Below are positions 53,265-61,782 of a stretch of DNA of 64,000 bases, in pieces (the stretch's first letter is position 1; the number at the start of each line of letters is the position of its first letter). The stretch comes from Actinophytocola sp963826035 (lineage in GTDB: Bacteria; Actinomycetota; Actinomycetes; Mycobacteriales; Pseudonocardiaceae). The translations under genes were made by a program, and so were the position numbers. The notes below the pieces were generated by a model, which did not search any database, had not been told where the DNA came from, and was given only the letters and a program-made list of their open reading frames with translations. Location of the stretch: NCBI GenBank assembly GCA_963826035.1, contig CAWGVZ010000009.1, positions 1 through 64,000 on the forward strand, in the 5' to 3' direction.

Positions 53265-53927
53265 ATGCGGACGATCGCGGTGGTGCCGGCACGCGGCGGC
53301 TCGAAGAGCTTCCCCGGCAAGAACCTGGCGCCGTTCCACGGTCGCCCGCTGGTGGCGCACGCCATCGCCACCGGTCAGGCGGCCGGCATCGACGACGTGC
53401 TGCTCACCACGGACGACGATGCGATCGCCGACGCGGGCCGCGACGCGGGTGCCCGAGTGGTCCGCCGCCCGGCCGAGCTGGCCACCGACCTGAGCCGCAC
53501 GGTGGACGCCGTCCTGCACGCGGTGGCCGGCGCGGCCGACGACGTGCTGCTGGTGCTGCTGCAACCGACGTCACCGCTGCGGACGAGCGACGACGTGGTC
53601 GAGTGCCTGCGGATGCACGGCAACCGGCCGTCCGGGTCGGTCGTGCAGGTCGCCGCGTCGCCCGAACACCACCCGCTGAAGGCGTGCCTGGAGGTCGACG
53701 GGCGACTGGTGCCGGTGCGCGACTGGCTCGACCTGGAGGCCCCGCGCCAGTCCCTGCCGACCGTCCTGCGCCCGACGGGCGGGGTGTACGTCGTACGGGC
53801 CGGCGACCTGCGAGCCCAGCACCGCTTCTTCGTGCCGGAGGTTCTGGCCCAACGCATCCCCCCGGAACGCGCACTGGACATCGACACGGAGTCCGACCTG
53901 GAACTGGCCGAAAGCCTGGTTACGTGA
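53265..53927 (+). CDS. NeuA-like CMP-nonulosonate cytidylyltransferase
   Basis: Acylneuraminate cytidylyltransferase family, 220 residues: VVPARGGSKSFPGKNLAPFHG, VLLTTDDDAI, LLQPTSPLRTSDDV, and IDTESDLELAESLV at the end. It activates a nonulosonic acid with CMP. With another cytidylyltransferase in the pseG operon, this one may serve the NeuB product, or the reverse; sequence alone does not settle it. Divergent from pseH with 34 bases between starts. Confidence 0.85.
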   Translation: MRTIAVVPARGGSKSFPGKNLAPFHGRPLVAHAIATGQAAGIDDVLLTTDDDAIADAGRDAGARVVRRPAELATDLSRTVDAVLHAVAGAADDVLLVLLQPTSPLRTSDDVVECLRMHGNRPSGSVVQVAASPEHHPLKACLEVDGRLVPVRDWLDLEAPRQSLPTVLRPTGGVYVVRAGDLRAQHRFFVPEVLAQRIPPERALDIDTESDLELAESLVT

Positions 53928-53949
53928 CCCTGGAGATGCGTCTCGGCCC

Positions 53950-54017
53950 GGCCCGTCAATGCCTGGAAGGCGTCGTTCCAGGCGTTCAACGTCAGGAAGG
54001 CGTCGTTCCAGGCATGC
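53950..54017 (+). repeat. dispersed 68-bp palindromic repeat, copy 2
   Basis: 65 of 68 bases match the reverse complement of 35450-35517. Two hairpins share the core GGAAGGCGTCGTTCC (first: GCCTGGAA 53961-53968 with TTCCAGGC 53976-53983). It lies between the ends of the convergent cytidylyltransferase and neuC genes. Confidence 0.85.
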
Positions 54018-54065
54018 TCCACGCCGCGCCTGACCGGCGCGGGTGTCGGCGCAGGCCTGAGCCTG

Positions 54066-55193
54066 CTAGCGGTCCACGAACTCCTTGTACAGCGAGAGCT
54101 TCCACAGCTGCTCGCCCTCCAGCAGCGCCAGGATGCGTTCCTGCGCGCCCGGCATGCCGAAGCCGTTGTCCGGGTCCACCCGGCTCGCTCGCGCCGCCGC
54201 CACGGCCGCCGTGATCTCCGGCAGGACCGGCGCCACGAACCGCACGGCCGCCGACTGGGTCCGGCTGCGCTGCCGGCTGCCCACGCTCACCGACGGCGTG
54301 CCGAGCACCGGTGCCTCCCGCGCGCCCGAGCTGGAGTTGCCGAGGATCAGCTCGGCGTGCTTCATGAGCGTCACGAAGTACTCGAACCGCATGGACGGCA
54401 GCCGCACGAACCGGTCGCCCACCAGGCGTTCCAGCTCCAGCCGCACGTCGACGCAGCCCTCGTCGTTGTTCGGGTCGATGAGCACCCAGTTGCCGCCGTC
54501 GGCGAGCACCGCGTCCACCACGACCGCCGCGTTCGGGCGGTTCTCCGCCGGCTCGGTGGTGACCGGGTGGATGACCAGCACGCCGTAGCTCTCGAACGGG
54601 ATCTCGTAGCGCCGCCGCACCTCGGCGAGCGGCGGCAGCTCGGCCGACATGAGCACGTCGACCTCGGGGCTGCCGACCACGAAGATCCGCTCGCTCTCCT
54701 CGCCCAACTGCCGCAGCCGGTCCTGCGCACCGTCGTTCGCCACCAGGTGGACATGCGCGTGCTTGCTGATCGAGTGCCGGATCGCGTCGTCGACCGTGCC
54801 GGACAGCTCGCCGCCCTCGATGTGCACCACCCGCACGTTGCCGAGTGAGCCGACCAGCGCGCCGGCCAGGGCCTCCACGCGGTCGCCGTGCACGACGATC
54901 GCGTCCGGCTTCTCCTCGTGCACCAAGCGGGCGAGCGCGTGCACCGTGTTCGCCAGCACGAGGGCCATCGGCTCGCCCTCGATCTGGTTGGGGATGAGGT
55001 GCAGCTGCCGCAGCCCGGCTCGCTCGATCTCGCGGACCGTGTAGCCGTAGCGGCGGAGCAGGTGCATGCCCGTGACCACCACGCGCGCGGACAGCCGCGG
55101 GCTGTCCTGCACAGCCAGCATCACGCCGCGCAGCTTGCCGAAGTCGGCGCGTGTGCCGGTGACGAAGAGAACGTCCCTGGTTCTGTCGCCCAC
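54066..55193 (-). CDS. neuC: NeuC-like hydrolysing UDP-GlcNAc 2-epimerase
   Basis: Converts UDP-GlcNAc to ManNAc and UDP, the entry to sialic acid, or the matching bacillosamine step in legionaminic acid synthesis. 375 residues from GTG 55193: FVTGTRADFGKLRGVML, DAIVVHGDRVEALAGALVG, HIEGGELSGTVDDAIRHSISK with the HIEGGE signature, GNSSSGAREAPVLGTPSV. It starts two bases after the neuB stop, so both are one transcript. Confidence 0.88.
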   Translation of the reverse strand: MGDRTRDVLFVTGTRADFGKLRGVMLAVQDSPRLSARVVVTGMHLLRRYGYTVREIERAGLRQLHLIPNQIEGEPMALVLANTVHALARLVHEEKPDAIVVHGDRVEALAGALVGSLGNVRVVHIEGGELSGTVDDAIRHSISKHAHVHLVANDGAQDRLRQLGEESERIFVVGSPEVDVLMSAELPPLAEVRRRYEIPFESYGVLVIHPVTTEPAENRPNAAVVVDAVLADGGNWVLIDPNNDEGCVDVRLELERLVGDRFVRLPSMRFEYFVTLMKHAELILGNSSSGAREAPVLGTPSVSVGSRQRSRTQSAAVRFVAPVLPEITAAVAAARASRVDPDNGFGMPGAQERILALLEGEQLWKLSLYKEFVDR

Positions 55194-55194
55194 G

Positions 55195-56220
55195 TCAGAC
55201 CAGGTCCGCCCAGCGCACCTGCGTGTTGGCCGGCAGCGCGCGGGCCGTGCGACGACCGAGCACGACCGGGTAGTCGACCGCCTTGATCTCGCCCGTTCCC
55301 GGCCGCTTGACCCAGATGTTGCCCTCGGTGAGCGGCTGGCCCTCGGCCACCTCGGTGGTCGTAACGACACACGCGTAGGCGAAGTCGATGGTCGGCTTCT
55401 CCTCCGCCAGGATCTGCTTGCTGCCGCCCCGCGCACCGTGGATGAGCCGCGAGCCCTCGACCAGCCGGGCGAACTCGTCCGGTGTGGACGACACGGGGAT
55501 GTCCGGGCCGGGCCAGCTCATGTCGGACGTGAAGTGCCGCTCCAGCACGCTCGCGCCGAGCGCCACCGAGCCGAGACACGGATAGATGGTGGTGGTGTGG
55601 TCGGACAGGCCGAGCACGGCGTCCGGGAACGCCGACGCCAGCTCACCGAGCGCGCCGAGCCGGACCTGGTCGATGGGCGTCGGGTACAGCGAGGTGCAGT
55701 GCAGCAGCGCGAAGCCGACGCCCGCCTCGCGCAGGATCTCCACGGCCGGCCGCACGGACGCGATGTCGTTCATGCCGGTCGACAGGATCACCGGCTTGCC
55801 GAACGAAGCGATGTGCTTGATCAGCGGGTAGTTGTTGCACTCCCCCGAACCGATCTTGAACGCGGGCACGTCCAGCTCGGCCAGGCGGTCGGCCGCCGCA
55901 CGCGAGAACGGCGTGGAGATGAAGATCATCCCGCGTTCCTCGACGTGCGCCTTGACCTCGCGCTCCTCCGCCGCGGAGAGCGCGCAGCGGATCATCATGT
56001 CCCAGATCGGCTCGTCGGCGTTGCCGGGCACCACGTCGTTCGGGATCATCTCGTCCTCGACCACGTGGGTCTGGAACTTCACGCACTCGAGTCCGGCGTC
56101 GGCGGCGTCGTCGATCATCTTGTGCGCCTTGCCGACGTCACCTTCGTGGTTGATGCCGATTTCGGCGACGACGAGCGGGGGATGGTCCGGGCCTACCGGG
56201 CGGTCGCCAATCGTGAACAT
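55195..56220 (-). CDS. neuB: NeuB-like N-acetylneuraminate synthase
   Basis: Condenses ManNAc (or its diamino analogue) with phosphoenolpyruvate. The barrel shows VVAEIGINHEGDVGKAHKMI, CVKFQTH, FISTPFSRAAADRL, FKIGSGECNNYPLI, ILSTGMND, HCTSLYPTP, GLSDHTT; the C-terminal SAF domain begins after ARGGSKQIL. The INHEG form separates it from PseI at 51.7 kb, so two synthases of distinct specificity are encoded. No LegB/C/H genes are nearby, which favours Neu5Ac over legionaminic acid (inference). Confidence 0.9.
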   Translation of the reverse strand: MFTIGDRPVGPDHPPLVVAEIGINHEGDVGKAHKMIDDAADAGLECVKFQTHVVEDEMIPNDVVPGNADEPIWDMMIRCALSAAEEREVKAHVEERGMIFISTPFSRAAADRLAELDVPAFKIGSGECNNYPLIKHIASFGKPVILSTGMNDIASVRPAVEILREAGVGFALLHCTSLYPTPIDQVRLGALGELASAFPDAVLGLSDHTTTIYPCLGSVALGASVLERHFTSDMSWPGPDIPVSSTPDEFARLVEGSRLIHGARGGSKQILAEEKPTIDFAYACVVTTTEVAEGQPLTEGNIWVKRPGTGEIKAVDYPVVLGRRTARALPANTQVRWADLV

Positions 56221-56230
56221 GCCCGCGAGC

Positions 56231-56452
56231 CTACGAGGCGCGCCAGGTGGCCTCTCCGGAGGTGTCGGCCAGCAGATCCCCGAAGATCAGGAGGCAGGCC
56301 ACGCATCGCGCGCCCTCGTCGGTGCAGGTGATCTTGGAGTTCGGGACGCTGTGCTCGCAGAGCGCCTCACCGAAGTCTCTGCCGGCTTCGTCATTGCCGA
56401 ACGCATGCACCCGGTTGTCGTATCCGGACAGCCACCACTGCACGTCGATCAT
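56231..56452 (-). CDS. small putative zinc-binding protein (73 aa)
   Basis: Not recognised by name. Four Cys in the second half (positions 32, 43, 50 and 53; CTDEGARCVAC) could bind zinc. The N-terminus MIDVQWWLSGYDNRVHAF and the layout occur in other small actinomycete proteins. It lies ten bases upstream of neuB on the same strand, so it would be the first gene of that transcript. Confidence 0.5.
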   Translation of the reverse strand: MIDVQWWLSGYDNRVHAFGNDEAGRDFGEALCEHSVPNSKITCTDEGARCVACLLIFGDLLADTSGEATWRAS

Positions 56453-56544
56453 GGCCCCCGCCCTTCACGCCTGCTGGTATACGCAAGCGTCCACGACGTC
56501 AGGGCTGAACAGAACCGTTGATACGTGAACTCCTGAGGGAAATT

Positions 56545-56607
56545 TTCACAGTTCAAAGCTAAACTGTGAATATTGGTAACGCTCGGTAGATTCGCTAACG
56601 CTACCAA
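56545..56607 (-). terminator. two adjacent hairpins in an AT-rich gap
   Basis: TTCACAGTT (56545-56553) pairs exactly with AACTGTGAA (56562-56570). TTGGTA (56573-56578) pairs with TACCAA (56602-56607) directly after the coiled-coil gene. The second suits a terminator for that gene. The first, AT-rich and symmetric, could instead be an operator for the neuB transcript. Confidence 0.45.
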
Positions 56608-57078
56608 CTACTCCGAGCGATCCTCGAGCTTGCGGAGCCGGTCCTCGTACTGCGCGACGGCGCTCAGACGTGCGCGGATCTGACTGTGCTCGCGACGGAT
56701 CTCGTCGATCAGCGAGCGCGCCTCGTCGATCTGCGGTTGGTCCGCGGCCGGCACGGCGGCCATCTTCTGGCGCAGCGACTCCAGCTGGGACTCCTGCGCG
56801 GCGATCTGCGGGACGATCCGCTCCAGCTCGTTGTACGACCAGCGCTGGAGCCGCTCGACCTCGCCGAAGCGGTTCTCGAGTTCGTCGAGTCGCCGCGGCG
56901 TCTCTCGGTCGTGCATCTCATGGTCGAGGCGGTCGACCCTGCTGAAAAGTTCGGAGAGGTGGTCGAGCCTGACCTTCTCCTGGATCCGGTAGTCGATCAG
57001 CCGCTTGAGCCGATCGGAGACCAGCGTTCGAGCGCCGAAGAGTCGGCGCAGCGCGGAGTTGGACCTGTTGTAGGCCAT
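56608..57078 (-). CDS. coiled-coil protein downstream of the GT29-like gene (156 aa)
   Basis: Almost entirely heptad-rich helix from about residue 20 to the end (RLDELENRFGEVERLQRW, ESQLESLRQKMAAV, IRARLSAVAQYEDRLRKLEDR). The N-terminus is basic (MAYNRSNSALRRLFG). No enzyme motif or membrane span. Start ATG 57078 lies 16 bases after the sialyltransferase-like gene, so the two are probably co-expressed. It may scaffold an envelope-glycosylation complex (inference). Confidence 0.65.
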   Translation of the reverse strand: MAYNRSNSALRRLFGARTLVSDRLKRLIDYRIQEKVRLDHLSELFSRVDRLDHEMHDRETPRRLDELENRFGEVERLQRWSYNELERIVPQIAAQESQLESLRQKMAAVPAADQPQIDEARSLIDEIRREHSQIRARLSAVAQYEDRLRKLEDRSE

Positions 57079-57094
57079 GTCAGCGTTCCATTTC

Positions 57095-57778
57095 TCAGCG
57101 AAGCAACCGGGTACGGCCGGTCTTGGTCCACGAGTCGAGCATGCGCGCCTCGGCGGCGATCTGGTGCTCCGGTCCGACCTTGCACGAGGTGCCGTCGGCG
57201 TGCATCCAGGACTTCTGGTTGGGGTCATCGATGAACGAGTACCCAGACAGGAGCAGTTCAGCGTCCGGATAGCAGGTCCGCGCCATCCAGGCGGCCATGG
57301 TGCCGGTGGTCGCCCAGGTGGACTCCTCGCGGCTCGGCAGGCCCAACGCGTCGGACAGTGGCAGCGTGACCTCTCGGTTGCTCACCGGAACGAACCCCAG
57401 GTCCGACGGCCACCAGCCAGGAATGACGTCCGGCTCCCAGTGCAGCCGGCCCGGCTCGACCATCAGGTACAACCGCTCGCTGTAGTTCTCGAACACCCAC
57501 CGTGTCGGCCGCAGCGCCCGGTTGAACACCACCACATGGCAGCTGCTGCCCACGGTCGGCGGCTGACCTGGGTCGTCGAGCACGAAACCGTTGACCCGGA
57601 ACACCAGGTCGGCGTCGTCGATCGCCTTGGCGCGCTCGGCGTCCGGCTCCATCGGCATGTTGCCGACCACCGCCACGGTTCGCGGCTCGGGATGCACGGC
57701 ATAGACGTCGAGTAGCGAGCGAAGCACGCTAGGTGGAAAGACGCCATCGGCCATGGGCGCAGAAGCTACCAGGGTCAC
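57095..57778 (-). CDS. glycosyltransferase family 29 (sialyltransferase)-like protein
   Basis: RTVAVVGNMPMEPDAERAKAIDDADLVFRVNGF resembles the large sialylmotif of GT29 enzymes (VGNS...G..ID..D.V.R.N). Later WATTGTMAAWMARTCY and LLLSGYSF resemble the small motif, and GPEHQIAAEARMLDSW the H/E motif near the C-terminus. With CMP-pseudaminate and CMP-sialate genes beside it, transfer of a nonulosonic acid is the obvious job. Length 227 is short for the family, and identity is low enough that a wider search is needed. Divergent from the ABC permease. Confidence 0.6.
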   Translation of the reverse strand: MTLVASAPMADGVFPPSVLRSLLDVYAVHPEPRTVAVVGNMPMEPDAERAKAIDDADLVFRVNGFVLDDPGQPPTVGSSCHVVVFNRALRPTRWVFENYSERLYLMVEPGRLHWEPDVIPGWWPSDLGFVPVSNREVTLPLSDALGLPSREESTWATTGTMAAWMARTCYPDAELLLSGYSFIDDPNQKSWMHADGTSCKVGPEHQIAAEARMLDSWTKTGRTRLLR

Positions 57779-57888
57779 AGCGAGCCAAATCCGCCGGACT
57801 CACTGCGACAGCACGGGTTCACGCGCAGGTCCGGGGCGATATCCGGCCCGTGATCGGGCGCCGTGGGCCGCCGGTAGGCTCGGCTCCC

Positions 57889-58803
57889 GTGCCAGTAACC
57901 AGCACTGCCGAGCAGGAGCAGGCTCCCCCTCCGCCGTCTACCCGCAGTTGGTCGCGCGCCTGGGGCGACATCGCCGAGGGCATCAAACAGAACGAACTGT
58001 GGGGCCACCTCGGGTGGCAGGACATCAAGCAGCGCTACCGACGGTCGGTCATCGGGCCGCTGTGGATCACGCTGTCGATGGCCATCACGGCCATCGGTCT
58101 CGGCCTGCTGTACTCGCAGCTACTCGGCCAGGATCTCGAGTACTTCCTGCCGTACATCACGGTCGGCTTCATCGTGTGGAACTTCATGAGCGGGTGCCTG
58201 CTCGAGGGCACGGAGACGTTCATCCGCAACGAGGGCCTGATCAAGCACCTGCCGGCGCCGCTGACCGTGTACGCGCTGCGCACCGTGTGGCGACTCACGC
58301 TGATGTTCGCGCACAACCTGCTGGTCTACGTGGTCGTGGTCGCCATCTTCTGGTCGAACCTCACCGAGCCGTACCGGATGACCAAGGACGTCGGAACACT
58401 GCACCCGGGCATCGACCTGACGATCCTGCTGGCCATCCCGGCCTTCGTGCTGCTGGCGTTCAACGGCGCCTGGGTGGCGATCCTGTTCGGCATCATCAGC
58501 ACCCGCTACCGCGACATCCCGCCGGTCATCAGCAGCTTCATCCAGCTGCTGTTCTTCATGACACCGATCGTGTGGACCACCGACATCCTGACCACCGTCG
58601 CCGGGCAGGACGCCAGTTGGAAAGTGCTGGTGGCCGAGCTCAACCCGCTCTACCACTACGTCCAGATCCTCCGGGCGCCGCTGGTCGGCAACGTGCAGAG
58701 CTGGCACCACTGGGCGGTGGTCGGCGGGTTTACCGTTGTGGGGTGGGCACTGGCCTTCGTGGCCATGCGCAACTACCGCGCCCGAGTCTCCTACTGGGTC
58801 TGA
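57889..58803 (+). CDS. polysaccharide ABC exporter, permease (Wzm/RfbD-like)
   Basis: ABC-2-type permease of 304 residues with six predicted helices (LWITLSMAITAIGLGLLYSQLLG, YITVGFIVWNFMSGCLL, LLVYVVVVAIFW and others) and the amphipathic N-terminal ELWGHLGWQDIKQRYRRSVIGPLW typical of O-antigen/galactan exporters. GTG 57889 is used because earlier codons lie in the divergent gene. Order permease-ATPase-GlfT1-like matches Rv3783-Rv3781-Rv3782 content in Mycobacterium. Confidence 0.88.
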   Translation: MPVTSTAEQEQAPPPPSTRSWSRAWGDIAEGIKQNELWGHLGWQDIKQRYRRSVIGPLWITLSMAITAIGLGLLYSQLLGQDLEYFLPYITVGFIVWNFMSGCLLEGTETFIRNEGLIKHLPAPLTVYALRTVWRLTLMFAHNLLVYVVVVAIFWSNLTEPYRMTKDVGTLHPGIDLTILLAIPAFVLLAFNGAWVAILFGIISTRYRDIPPVISSFIQLLFFMTPIVWTTDILTTVAGQDASWKVLVAELNPLYHYVQILRAPLVGNVQSWHHWAVVGGFTVVGWALAFVAMRNYRARVSYWV

Positions 58804-58821
58804 TTGAGGCGAGAGAACGAC

Positions 58822-59640
58822 ATGGTCAGCATTGACGTATGGAACGCCTCCGTCGACTTCCCGATCTTCGATGCGAAGACGAGGTCGCTGAAGAAGGCGG
58901 TGCTCGGCAAGGTCGGCGGCAAGATCGGCACCGAACAGAAGGTGCCGATCATCGAGGCGCTGCACGACATCACGTTGTCGCTCAAGGAAGGCGACCGCAT
59001 CGGCCTGGTCGGCCACAACGGCGCGGGCAAGTCCACGCTGCTGCGGCTGCTGGCCGGCATCTACGAGCCGACCAGAGGGTCCTCGCGGATCGTCGGCAAG
59101 ATCGCGCCCGTGTTCGACCTCGGCGTCGGCATGGACCCGGAGATCTCCGGCCTCGAGAACATCATGATCCGCGGGCTGTTCCTCGGCATGAACCGCAAGC
59201 AGATGGAGAAGCGGGTCGACGACATCGCGGAGTTCACCGAGCTCGGTGACTACCTGCAGATGCCGCTGCGCACGTACTCCACCGGCATGCGCGTGCGGCT
59301 CGCACTCGGCGTCGTCACCTCGATCGATCCCGAGATCCTGCTGTTGGACGAGGGCATCGGTGCGGTCGACGCCGCCTTCCTGGCGAAGGCGCGCACCCGG
59401 TTGGTCGATCTTGTGAACCGTTCCGGCATGTTGGTGTTCGCCTCGCACCAGGACGACCTATTGTTCGAGCTGTGTAACACGGCCATCTGGATGGACGAGG
59501 GTCACGTGAAGCAGCAGGGCACGCTACGTGAGGTACTGACCAGCTACAAGGGGCGCGATCCCTACGCCCACTTGGACAAGGAAACGCTGGAGCGTCTCGG
59601 CGAGGAGCCCGTGCTCACCACGAAGAGCGGCGAGGTCTGA
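58822..59640 (+). CDS. polysaccharide ABC exporter, ATPase (Wzt/RfbE-like)
   Basis: ABC ATPase of 272 residues: Walker A VGHNGAGKSTLL, signature YSTGMRVRLALG, Walker B EILLLDEGIGAVD, switch His in FASHQDDL. It lacks the C-terminal carbohydrate-binding domain of O9a-type Wzt, as mycobacterial RfbE does. Begins 18 bases after the permease and overlaps the next gene by one base. Confidence 0.92.
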   Translation: MVSIDVWNASVDFPIFDAKTRSLKKAVLGKVGGKIGTEQKVPIIEALHDITLSLKEGDRIGLVGHNGAGKSTLLRLLAGIYEPTRGSSRIVGKIAPVFDLGVGMDPEISGLENIMIRGLFLGMNRKQMEKRVDDIAEFTELGDYLQMPLRTYSTGMRVRLALGVVTSIDPEILLLDEGIGAVDAAFLAKARTRLVDLVNRSGMLVFASHQDDLLFELCNTAIWMDEGHVKQQGTLREVLTSYKGRDPYAHLDKETLERLGEEPVLTTKSGEV

Positions 59641-60545
59641 TGAGTGATCGTGAGCAGTGGCCGACGAACGCGGTGGTGGCCGTGGTGGTCACCCGGCATC
59701 GCCGGGAGCTGCTCGCCGACTCACTCAAGATGATCGCCGCGCAGACCAGGCCGCCGGAGCACCTGGTGGTGGTGGACAACGGGCCGGACGAGCCCGTGCG
59801 CGACGTGGTCGACAGCTGCCCGCTGCCGACCACCTACCTGGTCTCGCGACGCAACCTCGGTGGCGCGGGTGGGTTCGCGCTCGGCATGCTGCACGCCCTC
59901 GCGCTCGGCGCCGAGTGGGTCTGGTGCGCCGACGACGACGGCCGGCCGGCCGACGAGAACGTGCTGGAGGTCCTGCTGGCCGAGGCCATCGCGCGGAATC
60001 TCGCGGAGATCTCCCCGGTGGTCAGCAACATCGAGACCCCGGAGAAGCTGGCGTTCCCGCTGCGCCGCGGGCTCACCTGGAAGCGCAGCGCGGCCGAGCT
60101 GGGCACCGACTTCCTGCCGGGCATCGCGTCGCTGTTCAACGGGGCGCTGTTCCGAGCGTCCACCCTCGACGTGGTCGGCGTGCCGGACTACCGCCTGTTC
60201 TTCCGCGGTGACGAGGTGGAGATCCACCGCAGGCTCGTCAGGTCGGGACTGCCGTTCGGCACCAGCCTGCGCGCCACCTACCTGCACCCGGACGGCTCGG
60301 ACGAGTTCAAGCCCATGCTCGGGGGCCGGCTGCACGCGCAGGACCCGGAGAACGAGATCAAGCGGTACTACACCTACCGCAACCGCGGGTATCTGCTCTC
60401 CCAGCCGGGACTGCGCAAGATCGGCATGCTGGAACTGATCCGGTTCGGCCTGTACTTCATCGGCACGAAGCGCGATCCGAAGGCGTTCATGCAGTGGCTG
60501 AAGCTGGTCCGCCAGGGCCGCAAGGAACGCTTTTTCCGGTTCTAA
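59640..60545 (+). CDS. glfT1: GlfT1-like galactofuranosyltransferase
   Basis: GT2-fold transferase of 301 residues: VVVTRHRRELLADSL, VVVDNGPD, SRRNLGGAGGFALGM, then WCADDDGRP with the DDD metal motif, and FFRGDEVEIHRRL. The same set is found in mycobacterial GlfT1, which starts the galactan on the rhamnosyl-GlcNAc linker. The gene next to wzm/wzt supports this. The substrate was not proved here. Confidence 0.85.
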   Translation: MSDREQWPTNAVVAVVVTRHRRELLADSLKMIAAQTRPPEHLVVVDNGPDEPVRDVVDSCPLPTTYLVSRRNLGGAGGFALGMLHALALGAEWVWCADDDGRPADENVLEVLLAEAIARNLAEISPVVSNIETPEKLAFPLRRGLTWKRSAAELGTDFLPGIASLFNGALFRASTLDVVGVPDYRLFFRGDEVEIHRRLVRSGLPFGTSLRATYLHPDGSDEFKPMLGGRLHAQDPENEIKRYYTYRNRGYLLSQPGLRKIGMLELIRFGLYFIGTKRDPKAFMQWLKLVRQGRKERFFRF

Positions 60546-60613
60546 GCCGAGAGCTGATCCGCTACGGGTGAACCCGCCTTGCCGGGATCCGCCGGCGGGT
60601 GTGAGGTCGGGGC

Positions 60614-60883
60614 ATGGCTGATCCCAAACGTGCTCTCGTACTCCACCTGTCCGGCGGTGGCGAGCCGCTGGTGTTCGCACTGTCCGACGAGGGTGCCCGC
60701 GACCTCGACTCCCGGCTGACCCAGTTGCTCACCGAGGGCCTGGTCCACGCGCCCGAGCTGTCCGACGGCTCGACGGTGGCCGTGAACTTCGGGCACGTGG
60801 TCACCGCGCATCTCGACGAGCTGCCGCCGCTCGCGCGCGTCTACGGCAGCGGCAAACCGCAGAAACACGGTTTCGCCAACTAG
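60614..60883 (+). CDS. hypothetical protein (89 aa)
   Basis: Not recognised. A small alpha/beta domain (ALVLHLSGGGEPLVFALSDEGARDLDSRLTQLL, then VAVNFGHVVTAHLDELPPLARVYG) without membrane or catalytic motif. It stands alone between the glycosyltransferase and the MarR-GNAT gene on the same strand. Confidence 0.6.
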   Translation: MADPKRALVLHLSGGGEPLVFALSDEGARDLDSRLTQLLTEGLVHAPELSDGSTVAVNFGHVVTAHLDELPPLARVYGSGKPQKHGFAN

Positions 60884-60906
60884 CCTTCTCTGACTATGGT
60901 CAGGGA

Positions 60907-61782
60907 ATGGACCAGATCGCTCAGGTTCGCCGGTTCAACCGGCTCATGACCCAGCGCGTCGGTGCGCTCAACGACCACTACCTCGCCCGCGACCGGCCGC
61001 TCGGCGAGGCACGGCTGCTCTTCGAGATCGGGCCCGACGGCGCGGACGTCCGCACGCTGCGGGCCCGGCTCGACCTCGACTCCGGCTATCTCAGCAGGCT
61101 GCTGCGCTCGCTGGAGTCGGCCGGGCTGGTCACCGTGACGGCCAGCGACACCGACCGGCGCGTCCGCGTCGCCCGCCGCACGGCGGCCGGCGTCGCCGAA
61201 ACGGCCGAACTGGACGAGCGGTCCGACGCACTGGCCGCGTCGTTCCTCGAGCCGCTCAACGCCGGCCAGCGGGACCGGCTGGTCAAGGCCATGGGCGAGG
61301 TCGGCCGGCTTCTGACTGCCGGGCTGGTAACCGTCACGCAGGTGGACCCCGACCACCACGACGCCGTGTACTGCCGCACCGCCTACTTCGCCGAGCTGGA
61401 CCGGCGCTTTCCCGACGGTCACGACCCGGTTCGGGGCATCCCCGTCGACGGCGACGCCCTGCGCCCGCCGGCCGGCCTCATGCTGGTCGCCTATCTGCAC
61501 GGCGATCCGGTCGGCAGCGGGGCACTGCGGTTCCTGCCCGGCGAGCCGGCCCACCTGAAGCGCATGTGGGTGACCGACTCAGTGCGTGGCCTGGGCATCG
61601 GCCGGCGTCTGCTGGCCGAACTGGAGGCCCGGGCCGCCGAGCACGGCTGCGACACGGTCCATCTGGAGACGCACAGCGCGCTCTCCGAGGCCATCGGCAT
61701 GTACCGGGCGGCGGGTTACGTGGACGTCGAGCCGTTCAACGACGAGTACTTCGCGCACCACTGGTTCGAGAAGAAACTCTAG
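60907..61782 (+). CDS. MarR-family regulator fused to GNAT acetyltransferase
   Basis: Residues 1-145 are a MarR winged helix (RTLRARLDLDSGYLSRLLRSLESAGLVTV, SDTDRRVRVARRT). Residues 150-291 are a GNAT domain (RMWVTDSVRGLGIGRRLLAELEARAAEHGCDTVHLETH, then AIGMYRAAGYVDVEPF). Such fusions are widespread and probably sense and modify the same small molecule. ATG 60907. Its stop overlaps the convergent GtrA-like gene by four bases. Confidence 0.9.
   Translation: MDQIAQVRRFNRLMTQRVGALNDHYLARDRPLGEARLLFEIGPDGADVRTLRARLDLDSGYLSRLLRSLESAGLVTVTASDTDRRVRVARRTAAGVAETAELDERSDALAASFLEPLNAGQRDRLVKAMGEVGRLLTAGLVTVTQVDPDHHDAVYCRTAYFAELDRRFPDGHDPVRGIPVDGDALRPPAGLMLVAYLHGDPVGSGALRFLPGEPAHLKRMWVTDSVRGLGIGRRLLAELEARAAEHGCDTVHLETHSALSEAIGMYRAAGYVDVEPFNDEYFAHHWFEKKL

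Noticed and set aside
55195..56220. Legionaminic acid synthase (LegI) rather than NeuB
   Set aside because: It is possible by sequence, but the LegB, LegC and LegH genes needed for its substrate are not in the locus, so the Neu5Ac route is preferred without being proved.
58120..59448. A 442-residue minus-strand frame across the ABC exporter genes
   Set aside because: Antisense to Wzm/Wzt. The composition is typical of high-GC shadow frames and no family was recognised.
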